A stretch of 11,102 nt of DNA from CAYFUF01 sp964346245. Lineage in GTDB: Bacteria > Bacillota > Clostridia > Tissierellales > Peptoniphilaceae. Shown here in pieces: positions 1-6,510 of this stretch. The notes under the pieces were generated by a model. That model did not search any database. It was not told the DNA's origin and saw only the letters and a program-made list of their open reading frames with translations. The position numbers and the translations under genes are program-made. The stretch is taken from NCBI GenBank assembly GCA_964346245.1, contig CAYFUF010000039.1, positions 1 through 11,102 of the forward strand, in the 5' to 3' direction. Every line of letters begins with the position of its first letter. The stretch's first letter is position 1.

Positions 1-434
1 TAAATCTGCTCGACGAGGATGAGTCGCATGAGCTGGTGGGGAAAGGTCATCTTGGAAAAGGATAGTTTGGCGCCTCGGTTTTTTAGCTCTTGGTCAAGGC
101 CGTGGGATGAGCCGATGATGAAGGTAATGGACCCTGCCCCCTGTACAGCCCACTGCTCAAGGTGTTTGGCGAAGGCCTCGCTTGTGGCTTGCTTGCCTTC
201 GATACAAAGGGATACCACTTTAGATGATTTGGGAAGGTGGCTGATGATATCTTCGGCCTCCTTTTTTAGTGCTTGGAGAATTTCAGCCTGGGAAGGGTTT
301 TGGGAAAGGCGGACTTCTGGTCGCTCAATAATCTTGAATTGACAAAAGGGCTGGAGGCGCTTTTGGTATTCGGCGATGCCTTCTTTGAGGTATCTTTCTT
401 TAATGTTGCCGATGGCAATGATGTCAATATTCAT
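1..434 (-). CDS. rlmH: RlmH, 23S rRNA pseudouridine-1915 N3-methyltransferase (3' end cut by window)
   Basis: RlmH is the SPOUT-class enzyme that uses S-adenosylmethionine to methylate pseudouridine 1915 in helix 69 of 23S rRNA on assembled ribosomes. About 144 residues are visible. The N-terminus reads MNIDIIAIGNIKERYLKEGI, which is typical for the family. Further on come the SAM-site stretch FIIGSSHGLD (about residues 104-113) and the C-terminal FPHQLMRLILVEQIY. The family is about 159 residues long, so only about 15 residues and the stop lie beyond position 1. The start is ATG at 434, with an AGGAG-type ribosome binding site about 5 bases upstream. Only 8 bases separate it from the walJ stop, so the two are very probably co-transcribed; the same genes lie close together in many Firmicutes. 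I see no frameshift in the visible part. Confidence 0.95.
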   Translation of the reverse strand, partial: MNIDIIAIGNIKERYLKEGIAEYQKRLQPFCQFKIIERPEVRLSQNPSQAEILQALKKEAEDIISHLPKSSKVVSLCIEGKQATSEAFAKHLEQWAVQGAGSITFIIGSSHGLDQELKNRGAKLSFSKMTFPHQLMRLILVEQI

Positions 435-442
435 AGAAACTC

Positions 443-1321
443 CTAGCGGGGCTTGTTGCCGAAGCTTGGCTTATTGATCGTAAGGGAGAGTTGATCTAAT
501 GTGAAAGAGGTGTCCTCTATAGGGCTTTTTTCTTGTGTAGAGAACATTTCCGAGGGGGTGTAGCGGGGAGCAACGATGATCTTTTGGTTGCGCGTCGTAT
601 CGATGCCTTCCCGGTTGAGTATGTGGACAACGGTGTCGTGGCAGATGTCTTCCATGTTATTCTCGATGGACATATGAGCAAGTAAGACCTTCTCATGGTT
701 GCCTTGGAGGAGGTCGACTAGGCCTTCACCTGCCTGCAGGTTGGACAGGTGACCGAATTCGGAGAGGATTCGGGCTTTTAGGTCGGGTGGGTATGGCCCA
801 TCCATGAGCATATCGATATCATGGTTGGATTCGAAGTAGTAGATTTGAGCACCTTGGATGGTGTCCATCAGCCGGTCATCCAAGATGCCGGTGTCGGTAA
901 CGACGGAGATTTTACCCGTCTCGTTCTCGAAGGTGTAGCCGACGGACTCTTGGGCATCGTGGAAGGTGGCAAAGGGGGTGACGACCAGGTCACGGAACTG
1001 GAAGGGTTGGTAGGTTTTGAAGAACTTCTGATTGTCCTTGCTGATCTTACCAATTCGCTTGTGCATGCCATTCCAAGTGCCTTGGTTGGCAAAAATGGGC
1101 AGGCGGAAGCGGCGGCTTAAGACGCCTACGCCCTGGGTGTGATCGCTGTGTTCGTGGGTCACAAAGATGGCGTCTAGGCTGCGGGGGTCCACCCCTGCTA
1201 GTTCCAGACCTGCCTGGATGATGCGGCCGGAGTTGCCCGCATCCACGAGCAATCTGGTCTTTTCTGTTTCGATGTATATGCAGTTTCCGCTAGATCCGGA
1301 AACGATTGAACAACATTTCAT
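443..1321 (-). CDS. walJ: WalJ/YycJ-type metallo-beta-lactamase-fold hydrolase
   Basis: This is a 292-residue MBL-fold metallohydrolase of the YycJ/WalJ type. WalJ is encoded next to the WalRK two-component genes in many Firmicutes and has been linked to coordinating cell division with DNA replication; its exact substrate is not settled. The HxHxDH metal motif is HEHSDH (residues 56-61). Other metal-site candidates are the HD of TFHDAQES, the D of VTDTG, and the H of LLAHMS. The segment ESNHDIDML followed by GPYP and FGHLSN is characteristic of YycJ. I place the start at ATG 1321 (MKCCSIVSGSSGN) because a GGAGGAT ribosome binding site lies 4-6 bases upstream. An in-frame ATG at 1351 would translate through that site. 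rlmH follows after 8 bases. No walR/walK or htrA is visible here; the upstream neighbour is the divergent membrane-protein gene. Confidence 0.93.
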   Translation of the reverse strand: MKCCSIVSGSSGNCIYIETEKTRLLVDAGNSGRIIQAGLELAGVDPRSLDAIFVTHEHSDHTQGVGVLSRRFRLPIFANQGTWNGMHKRIGKISKDNQKFFKTYQPFQFRDLVVTPFATFHDAQESVGYTFENETGKISVVTDTGILDDRLMDTIQGAQIYYFESNHDIDMLMDGPYPPDLKARILSEFGHLSNLQAGEGLVDLLQGNHEKVLLAHMSIENNMEDICHDTVVHILNREGIDTTRNQKIIVAPRYTPSEMFSTQEKSPIEDTSFTLDQLSLTINKPSFGNKPR

Positions 1322-1325
1322 GGTT

Positions 1326-1332
1326 ATCCTCC
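1326..1332 (-). promoter_or_regulatory. Ribosome binding site that fixes the walJ start
   Basis: Read on the minus strand this is GGAGGAT, ending 4 bases before ATG 1321 (6 bases from the GGAGG core). It lies inside the 10-codon extension that would result from using the ATG at 1351, so that longer start is unlikely. Confidence 0.8.
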
Positions 1333-1430
1333 ATAAGAGAGATTCTATCATAAAAGCCTGGAGGCTGAGGGCCGTCTGTGTCAGGTTGGCAAATATTGCC
1401 GCTTCCCTTTCTAAATTTTACGAAAGAGAT

Positions 1431-1459
1431 TTGGTAAGCGGCTTGGAATCTCGTATAAT
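1431..1459 (+). promoter_or_regulatory. Sigma-A type promoter of the PAP2-like gene
   Basis: A -35 box TTGGTA (1431-1436) is followed by a 17-base spacer and a consensus -10 box TATAAT (1454-1459). Transcription would begin near 1466, giving a leader of about 50 bases before the ATG at 1515. No operator or leader structure stands out. Confidence 0.7.
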
Positions 1460-1514
1460 GAAGGATGAACTGACCTTTATGGGAAGTGACAAGTAAATTG
1501 ACGAGTGAGGTTTT

Positions 1515-1946
1515 ATGGATATTGTAATTGTTTGCGGATTCGCTTGGGCGCTAGCTCAGGCAATTAAGATTTTAATTCGCTATCATGAGATAAAGACGAT
1601 GGATTGGCACCTGCTCTGGGGATCCGGTGGTTTTCCCAGTGCCCACTCTGCCTTTGTGACCTGTTTGATGGTGCAAATTGGCTTTGTGGAGGGTTTTCGC
1701 ACGTCCATCTTTGCCCTTGCTCTGGGCTTTTGGGCGGTTGTTATCTACGATAGCTTCAATGTGCGCTACGCTGTTGGTGTCCAAGGCAAAACCTTAAATG
1801 AGCTGCGCAGACGATTGATCGAAGATGCCAATGAGGAATACAAACCGTTAAAGGAAGTTCTGGGACACACTCCCTCACAAGTCCTAGCAGGCATCCTGCT
1901 TGGGGCAATTATTGCTGGGGCAAGAATCTTCCTCTTCCCTTTTTAG
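1515..1946 (+). CDS. Divergent PAP2 (DUF212/YuiD-like) membrane protein
   Basis: This 143-residue integral membrane protein belongs to the divergent PAP2 family (DUF212, YuiD-like), distant relatives of type 2 phosphatidic acid phosphatases. Their substrate is unknown. Family motifs visible are GSGGFPSAHSA (36-46), YDSFNVR (78-84) and LGHTPSQVLAG (116-126), which correspond to the usual GGMPSSHSA, YDAxGVR and LGHTPxQVxAG. Hydrophobic stretches lie near residues 2-20, 62-80 and 122-141. The serine/histidine positions of the phosphatase-like motif are kept (SAHS), but the full catalytic set of true PAP2 enzymes is not evident, so enzymatic activity is uncertain. GTGAGG lies 5' of the ATG with acceptable spacing. 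The gene has its own promoter and is divergent from walJ. No clear terminator separates it from the riboswitch unit downstream, so some read-through is possible. Confidence 0.88.
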   Translation: MDIVIVCGFAWALAQAIKILIRYHEIKTMDWHLLWGSGGFPSAHSAFVTCLMVQIGFVEGFRTSIFALALGFWAVVIYDSFNVRYAVGVQGKTLNELRRRLIEDANEEYKPLKEVLGHTPSQVLAGILLGAIIAGARIFLFPF

Positions 1947-1965
1947 CAGTTTAGTCATGTAAAAC

Positions 1966-1994
1966 TAGTAAATTCGTCAATTTATAGTTATAAT
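1966..1994 (+). promoter_or_regulatory. Promoter of the riboswitch-ATPase unit
   Basis: A consensus -10 TATAAT (1989-1994) has a poor -35 (TAGTAA, 1966-1971) at 17 bases. Predicted initiation near 2001-2003 coincides with the first bases of the aptamer, which supports the assignment. Confidence 0.55.
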
Positions 1995-2002
1995 ACACCG
2001 TA

Positions 2003-2105
2003 TACAGGGGAGTAGCTTCCTAATTCTACGTCGTCAATACAAAATTAGCCTTGACTAGTTTTCGGTGTAGATCCTTTATCGGCAAGATGAGGTTAGCAAG
2101 ACCTG
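2003..2105 (+). promoter_or_regulatory. yybP-ykoY (manganese) riboswitch aptamer
   Basis: The leader carries the class's conserved blocks in the right order: GGGGAGTAGC (2007-2016), GTCGTCAATAC (2030-2040) and TTAGCAAGACCTG (2093-2105). Structure by eye: P1 is CAGG 2005-2008 with CCTG 2102-2105. An outer helix CTAC 2026-2029 / GTAG 2067-2070 encloses hairpin AAAATTAG 2041-2048 / CTAGTTTT 2055-2062, with conserved CGG following. A last hairpin pairs CCTTTATC 2073-2080 with GATGAGG 2086-2092 (one bulged base). The variable P2 hairpin appears absent, since only 9 bases lie between the GAGTAGC block and the outer helix. Known members bind Mn2+ and switch on exporters or P-type ATPases; the cation-pump gene directly downstream agrees. 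Confidence 0.92.
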
Positions 2106-2135
2106 GAGGAATGGAGATTCTTCTAGGTCTTTTTT
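2098..2135 (+). terminator. Riboswitch-controlled intrinsic terminator (expression platform)
   Basis: A 15-bp stem pairs 2098-2112 with 2117-2131, including two G-U pairs. The loop is GGAG and the stem is followed by a six-T run (2130-2135). The 5' arm begins with AAGACCTG, which contains the 3' strand of aptamer helix P1 (CCTG 2102-2105). The two structures are therefore mutually exclusive: ligand-stabilised P1 should prevent the terminator, giving a metal-induced ON switch by antitermination. Confidence 0.88.
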
Positions 2136-2210
2136 AGATGAATAGTCGACTAGGGAATCCTATCGTTAGTGAGCACTCAAGTGAACAAAAATAGGAGGTA
2201 TTAGAAAAGT

Positions 2211-4994
2211 ATGGAATGGTACCAAAAAACGCCAGAAGAACTCGAACAAGAGTTAGAGACGAACGCGTCGACTGGCCTCTCCTCCGAGGAAGCCTCTAGG
2301 AGGCTGGAACAGTATGGAGAGAATAAGCTGGAAGAGGCGAAGAAGAAGTCTCTAGGCCAAAAACTGATCGAGCAGGTAACCGACCCTATGGTTATCATCC
2401 TGATCGTCGCTGCTGTTATTTCGGCGATTACCGGTGAGGCTGTCGAATCCATTATCATCATTGCTATCGTCGTATTGAATGCGGCTTTATCCATCTACCA
2501 AGAGGGTAAGGCGGAGGATTCTGTTGCGGCCTTGCAGAAGATGAGCTCGCCGGAGGCGAAGGTAATACGAAACGGCAATCACACCACCGTCAAGTCCAAC
2601 GACTTGGTTCCTGGTGATGTGGTCACCTTGGAAACTGGAGACATTGTCCCTGCGGACATGCGTTTGATCCAGTCCTCCAACCTGAAGATTGACGAGTCTT
2701 CCTTCACCGGAGAATCCGTTGCGGTAGACAAGGACTTCAGAGAAAACTTCACCGAAGAAAAAGGAATCGGCGACCGTGAAAACTACGCCTATTCATCGAC
2801 GATCGTTACTTATGGCCATGGAACTGGTATCGTCACTGACACCGGAACCAAGACAGAAATTGGTAAGATTGCAACCACCATCTCTAGCTTCGAAGACGAG
2901 CAAACACCGCTACAAAAGAAGTTGGCCGTTCTTTCTAAACAGCTAGGACTATTGGTTCTCGGTGTTGCGGTCTTCGTCTTTATCTTAGGACTTATCGCTC
3001 AAAATGAGATTATGGAAATCCTGATGACTGCCGTATCCTTGGCTGTTGCAGCGATTCCTGAAGGAATGACTGCGGTCGTTACCATCGTTTTGTCCATGGG
3101 TATGAACCGGATGGCCGCCAAGAATGCAATCGTTAAGAAGCTGCTCTCCGTTGAGACTTTGGGTACCACTACCGTTATCTGTTCAGATAAGACCGGTACC
3201 TTGACCCAAAACGAGATGACCGTTACTAAGGCCTACACGAATGGCCAAGAGATTAACTTTACAGGAACGGGTTACTCTCCAGAGGGCGAAGCTAGCTCCA
3301 CAGACGGCAGCCCCGTCAGCATGGACGATAACACCAATGTAAAGACGATGATTTCTATCGCTGGTCTGACCAACGATGCCAAGATTACGAACGAAGACGG
3401 CATGTATCGGGTAATGGGTGATCCTACTGAAGGCGCCCTGCTCACCATGGGTGCTAAGCTGGGCTCTTCGAAAGATCAGCTAAACCAAGATTATCCTCGA
3501 ATCGATGAGATTCCTTTCGATTCTGACCGCAAGATGATGTCCACCTTCCATGATAACTTCGTGGATGGCAAGGTTGTCTCCTTCACCAAGGGTGCTCCAG
3601 ATATCGTTATTGATTACTGTGACCGCATCCTCTTGGATGGCGAGGTAAAAGACTTTACACCAGAGCTCAAGCAAGAAGCTTTGGATAAGAACTCTGCATT
3701 TGCTCAACAAGCCCTTCGCTGCTTGGCTTACGCCTACAAGGAATGGGACCAAATCCCAGAGAAGGATGACCAAACGCCTGAGCACGTTGAACGGGGCATG
3801 ATTTTTGTCGGCTTGACCGGTATGATCGACCCACCACGTCCAGAAGTTAAGGATGCTATTGCGGAATGTAAGACCGCTGGTATTACCACCATTATGATTA
3901 CCGGTGACTACCTGGAAACAGCCTATGCGATTGGCCATGACCTAGGTATTGCCGACAACCACGACCAAGCGATTATGGGCCGTGAGCTCAACACTATGAC
4001 CCCTGAAGAGGTCCAAGAGATCGTCAAGGAGAAGAGGATTTTTGCTCGAGTATCGCCTGAGAACAAGGTTCAGATCGTTGATGCCCTCCGCGCAAACGGC
4101 GAAATTGCTGCCATGACGGGCGATGGCGTAAACGACGCACCTGCAATCAAGCGGGCTGACATCGGTATTGCCATGGGTATCACCGGCACCGACGTCGCTA
4201 AGAATACAGCGGAAGTTATCCTGACGGATGACAACTTTGCCACCATTGTTGGTGCTGTTGAGGAGGGACGTATCATCTACTCCAACATCAAGAAGTTCGT
4301 CTCCTTCCTGCTCAGCTGTAACGTTGGTGAGGTTATCGTCATTGCCGTTGCGATGATCATTGACATCATCATGCTCTTCTCTGGTTCCGAGCAGCGCTTC
4401 CCTACTCCGCTGTCTCCTATTATGCTCCTCTGGTTGAACCTGGTAACAGACTCTCTTCCAGCCCTTGCTCTTGGTGTTGAACCTGGCGAGGCCGAGATCA
4501 TGAACGAGCCTCCAAGAGACCCACAAGAACCCATCATCGATAAGGAGATGAAATCATCTATTATCGTGCAGGCGATTGCAATCGGCGTAGCTACCTTAGC
4601 AGCTTACGCCATCGGCTACTTCTACTTCGGCGGACAGATCTACACCGAAGCAATCAACGCTGGTCAAAGCGTAGATGTTGCTAATGAATTGAAGTTGATG
4701 GAGGGTCAGACTATGGCCTTCTCTACCCTGATTCTGGCTGAGCTACTCCGCGCCTTCGCTTCCCGTTCGGATACCCATACCGTCTTCGAGATTGGAATCT
4801 TCTCCAACAAGGCGATGGTACGTGCGGTTGCCGTTGGTATCATCCTGCTACTGATCGTTCTCTACGTTCCATTCATGAGAGAGCTCTTCAGCGTTTCTTT
4901 CATGACCCTCAAGGAATGGGTGCCAACGATCATCCTATCCTTCATTCCTTTTGCTGTGGCTGAGATCCACCAAGCAATCGAAAACCGTAAGTAA
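2211..4994 (+). CDS. P2-type cation-transporting ATPase (Ca2+/Mn2+ efflux type)
   Basis: This complete 927-residue P-type ATPase resembles bacterial and SERCA-like calcium pumps, which use ATP to move divalent cations out of the cytoplasm. It has an N-terminal cation-ATPase domain (about 1-55) and M1-M2 near 58-97. The actuator loop has TGES at 166-169, M3-M4 run from about 247 to 300 with IPEGM (P283, E284), and the phosphorylation motif is DKTGTLT with D326. KGAPD starts at K460 in the nucleotide-binding domain and TGDGVND lies at 636-642; six C-terminal membrane segments end near 921. Aligned with SERCA, the ion-site residues are present: E284 (E309), N704 and E707 (N768, E771), N743, T746 and D747 (N796, T799, D800), and E844 (E908). 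This fits a Ca2+- or Mn2+-type pump, not a heavy-metal P1B pump, as there are no CPC or CxxC motifs. The manganese riboswitch upstream suggests Mn2+ export or cross-talk. The AGGAGG site (2193-2198) is 12 bases from ATG, longer than usual. Exact ion specificity is inferred. Confidence 0.93.
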   Translation: MEWYQKTPEELEQELETNASTGLSSEEASRRLEQYGENKLEEAKKKSLGQKLIEQVTDPMVIILIVAAVISAITGEAVESIIIIAIVVLNAALSIYQEGKAEDSVAALQKMSSPEAKVIRNGNHTTVKSNDLVPGDVVTLETGDIVPADMRLIQSSNLKIDESSFTGESVAVDKDFRENFTEEKGIGDRENYAYSSTIVTYGHGTGIVTDTGTKTEIGKIATTISSFEDEQTPLQKKLAVLSKQLGLLVLGVAVFVFILGLIAQNEIMEILMTAVSLAVAAIPEGMTAVVTIVLSMGMNRMAAKNAIVKKLLSVETLGTTTVICSDKTGTLTQNEMTVTKAYTNGQEINFTGTGYSPEGEASSTDGSPVSMDDNTNVKTMISIAGLTNDAKITNEDGMYRVMGDPTEGALLTMGAKLGSSKDQLNQDYPRIDEIPFDSDRKMMSTFHDNFVDGKVVSFTKGAPDIVIDYCDRILLDGEVKDFTPELKQEALDKNSAFAQQALRCLAYAYKEWDQIPEKDDQTPEHVERGMIFVGLTGMIDPPRPEVKDAIAECKTAGITTIMITGDYLETAYAIGHDLGIADNHDQAIMGRELNTMTPEEVQEIVKEKRIFARVSPENKVQIVDALRANGEIAAMTGDGVNDAPAIKRADIGIAMGITGTDVAKNTAEVILTDDNFATIVGAVEEGRIIYSNIKKFVSFLLSCNVGEVIVIAVAMIIDIIMLFSGSEQRFPTPLSPIMLLWLNLVTDSLPALALGVEPGEAEIMNEPPRDPQEPIIDKEMKSSIIVQAIAIGVATLAAYAIGYFYFGGQIYTEAINAGQSVDVANELKLMEGQTMAFSTLILAELLRAFASRSDTHTVFEIGIFSNKAMVRAVAVGIILLLIVLYVPFMRELFSVSFMTLKEWVPTIILSFIPFAVAEIHQAIENRK

Positions 4995-5006
4995 ATCGAT
5001 ACATGC

Positions 5007-5045
5007 AAAAAGCAGAGTTAGCTTGAAGCTTACTCTGCTTTTTTA
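5007..5045 (+). terminator. Bidirectional intrinsic terminator after the ATPase gene
   Basis: AAAAGCAGAGT pairs with ACTCTGCTTTT, continues past one T-T mismatch with AGCT/AGCT, and closes on a three-base loop. A T run follows on the plus strand. The minus strand also ends in TTTTT after the stem, so it can stop transcription of the converging LUD gene too. Confidence 0.85.
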
Positions 5046-5064
5046 TTTGCTTTATGCTGTTTGC

Positions 5065-5094
5065 TTGGAGCGACCAACCAGGGTCTCGCTCCAA
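5065..5094 (-). repeat. Inverted repeat downstream of the LUD gene
   Basis: TTGGAGCGA (5065-5073) and TCGCTCCAA (5086-5094) form a perfect 9-bp inverted repeat with a 12-base spacer. It lies about 18 bases beyond the LUD stop codon. No T run follows in either direction, so it is not a standard terminator. It could be a 3' stabilising hairpin or an accessory pause; no function is established. Confidence 0.5.
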
Positions 5095-5111
5095 TTTCTT
5101 TCACAGAAAGC

Positions 5112-5729
5112 CTAAAAGCCCATCTCTCCTTCAATCAAAATGATGGTAGTTGGCGTTAAGCCCGATGGTCTCTTAATTACACTGTAAGACCGGCAGATGC
5201 GGGTAGGGCTGTTACAGTCGATACACTTGCCTGTTACCGCGCATGGATTCTTGGTTTGCAGCCTCTGGTTATTTCGTGGAGCGGCTACCAGTTGGGCTCG
5301 GTCTATTGCCTTCTCCAAGTCTTCCTCAATCTTGTTGACCGTAGCTATGACAACCACTTGTCTTGGTCCGAAGATCATGGATGCAACTCGGTTGCCAAAG
5401 CCATCGATATTGACCAAAGAGCCTGTCTCAGAAATCGCATTCGTGCCGGTAAAGAAGACGTCGCAAGAAAGCTCTTCATACCGTGTTTGTGTGTTATCTT
5501 CAGGGCTTAAGCCTGGTAGGTTATGGTCAAGGAGTTGGGCGCCCTTGTCTGCCACTAAGTCGCGAATGCCTAGCTCCTGAACGGTCGCGGATCCTCCAAC
5601 GCCAATCCGGGTGTCCCTCTTCACGTAATCTGCCATAAACCGTTTCGCGGTTTCCACATTCTCCGCATAGAGAACGGTGAAGCCGTGCTTTTTCAAGTTA
5701 TGTATCGTGTTTTCTACTCGTTTGTCCAT
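5112..5729 (-). CDS. LUD-domain (DUF162) protein with C-terminal four-cysteine motif
   Basis: This is a 205-residue stand-alone LUD-domain protein, often annotated 'lactate utilization protein' after LutC/LutB of the L-lactate oxidation complex. The fold resembles the NagB/RpiA/CoA-transferase group. Family signatures are GVGGSATVQELG (43-54), FTGTNAISETG (93-103) and GSLVNIDGFGNR with FGPR behind it (103-123). The tail has C163, C169, C172 and C179 (CxxxxxCxxCxxxxxxC), suited to binding a metal or Fe-S cluster; that is inference. No lutA or lutB genes are present, so the lactate role is not supported by context. I chose ATG 5729 because AGGAGG lies 9 bases upstream; the ATGs at 5738 and 5735 are 0 and 3 bases from that site. 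The gene lies about 70 bases downstream of the DsrE-like gene on the same strand, probably in one operon. Confidence 0.85.
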   Translation of the reverse strand: MDKRVENTIHNLKKHGFTVLYAENVETAKRFMADYVKRDTRIGVGGSATVQELGIRDLVADKGAQLLDHNLPGLSPEDNTQTRYEELSCDVFFTGTNAISETGSLVNIDGFGNRVASMIFGPRQVVVIATVNKIEEDLEKAIDRAQLVAAPRNNQRLQTKNPCAVTGKCIDCNSPTRICRSYSVIKRPSGLTPTTIILIEGEMGF

Positions 5730-5738
5730 TCCCATCAT

Positions 5739-5744
5739 CCTCCT
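5739..5744 (-). promoter_or_regulatory. Ribosome binding site that fixes the LUD gene start
   Basis: The minus strand reads AGGAGG, followed directly by ATG, ATG, GGA, ATG. Only the third ATG (5729) has normal spacing (9 bases). Confidence 0.7.
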
Positions 5745-5810
5745 AGTTAGTTGAATCTGCAGTGTTCTTGGGCTGTGCCTCGGCGGCCTTCCACCTAGAT
5801 TATCTCTTAG

Positions 5811-6149
5811 CTACATGCTGATAATCTCAAAGCCACCTTCAAGGTATTTCTTCATACCAGCGTGTCCCTGCATGTCATCCAACAGGGCAAGCCCACAGTC
5901 TGCAATCTCTTGGTCCACCTTAAACATCTTAGAGCAAGCCTTGCAAGCACCTGCAATTAAGCCAGCTTCCTTCGCCTTCACGTAAGGTGGGTGAGCTTCC
6001 TTTTCGAAAGTAGGCACGAGAGCAACGGAGGCGCCTTCAAAAATGATCTCGACATCGTTTCCCGCTTGCTTCAAATCTAGGGCATTCAAGAGGATGTGGT
6101 TGAAGCACATCTTTTCACCGGTCATTCCATAGAATAAAACTTTTTTCAT
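5811..6149 (-). CDS. DsrE-like family protein
   Basis: This small soluble protein of 112 residues resembles the DsrE/DsrF-like family (sulfur-relay and related proteins). The opening MKKVLFYGMTGEKMCFNHIL and the alternating beta-alpha pattern fit the fold. Cysteines are C15, C69, C72 and C85; the AGACKACSKMF segment (C69, C72) is where many DsrE-like proteins carry a reactive cysteine. No other Dsr or Tus sulfur-relay partner is visible, so a role in thiol or sulfur handling is only a family-level suggestion. GGAGT lies 5 bases before the ATG. A -10-like TATAAT lies upstream on the minus strand (6177-6182) without a good -35. The LUD-domain gene follows on the same strand. Confidence 0.8.
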   Translation of the reverse strand: MKKVLFYGMTGEKMCFNHILLNALDLKQAGNDVEIIFEGASVALVPTFEKEAHPPYVKAKEAGLIAGACKACSKMFKVDQEIADCGLALLDDMQGHAGMKKYLEGGFEIISM

Positions 6150-6196
6150 GTGGTACTCCTTTCTCCATTTGCTTTTATTATACCCGATAGAGATGT

Positions 6197-6228
6197 TTGC
6201 AGAGAACTAACCTTCAGAATATTATAAT
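6197..6228 (+). promoter_or_regulatory. Promoter of the zinc-ribbon gene, within a divergent intergenic region
   Basis: TTGCAG (6197-6202) with TATTAT (6220-6225) at 17 bases, or the overlapping TATAAT (6223-6228), forms a plausible sigma-A promoter. The opposite strand has TATAAT at 6182-6177 for the DsrE gene, so the 107-base gap probably holds two divergent promoters. Confidence 0.5.
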
Positions 6229-6256
6229 AGTGAAAATATAACGAAGAGAGGTGGCC

Positions 6257-6400
6257 ATGCATAAAATTGACCTGAAATGTCCGTCCTGTTCGTCTATCAT
6301 GCGGACAAAGACTGACTTGGACAAGATAAAACCAGGCGTCCATGAAATCACCTGCGATTACTGCGGTTATCGTGGTCTGCTGGAAATTGATGAAGAGTAA
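6257..6400 (+). CDS. Small two-CxxC zinc-ribbon protein
   Basis: This is a 47-residue open frame from MHKIDLKCPSCSS to LLEIDEE. It carries two CxxC pairs, C8-C11 (CPSC) and C33-C36 (CDYCGYRG), 21 residues apart, the classic layout of a zinc ribbon. AGAGGTGG lies just upstream of the ATG, a promoter precedes it and a strong terminator follows, so it is likely a real single-gene unit. The C-terminus is acidic. Zinc ribbons of this size can bind nucleic acid or act as protein adaptors; I cannot assign a specific function. It is easily missed by gene callers because of its length. Confidence 0.75.
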   Translation: MHKIDLKCPSCSSIMRTKTDLDKIKPGVHEITCDYCGYRGLLEIDEE

Positions 6401-6456
6401 GCCGCTGTTTGTTCTGTGGTGGTTACTGAGGAAATTCATAATCTTTCATAAAACAT

Positions 6457-6503
6457 AACCCCCCAAAAGTTAGACCACAAGTCCAACTTTTGGGGGGTTT
6501 TAT
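6457..6503 (+). terminator. Strong terminator between converging genes
   Basis: AACCCCCCAAAAGTT (6457-6471) pairs perfectly with AACTTTTGGGGGGTT (6485-6499). Inside, after one mismatch, GAC pairs with GTC around a five-base loop. TTTTATT follows on the plus strand for the zinc-ribbon gene. On the minus strand the stem is followed by TTATGTTTTATG, so it may also end the oxidoreductase transcript, whose stop is 12 bases from the stem. Confidence 0.9.
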
Positions 6504-6510
6504 TCCTTAC

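Noticed and set aside
1322..1351. Longer walJ start at ATG 1351, adding 10 residues
   Set aside because: The extension would be translated from the gene's own ribosome binding site, and WalJ homologues begin at the MKCCSI-like position.
3942..4526. 194-codon minus-strand frame
   Set aside because: It is antisense to the conserved hinge and membrane region of the ATPase and shows no protein-family features.
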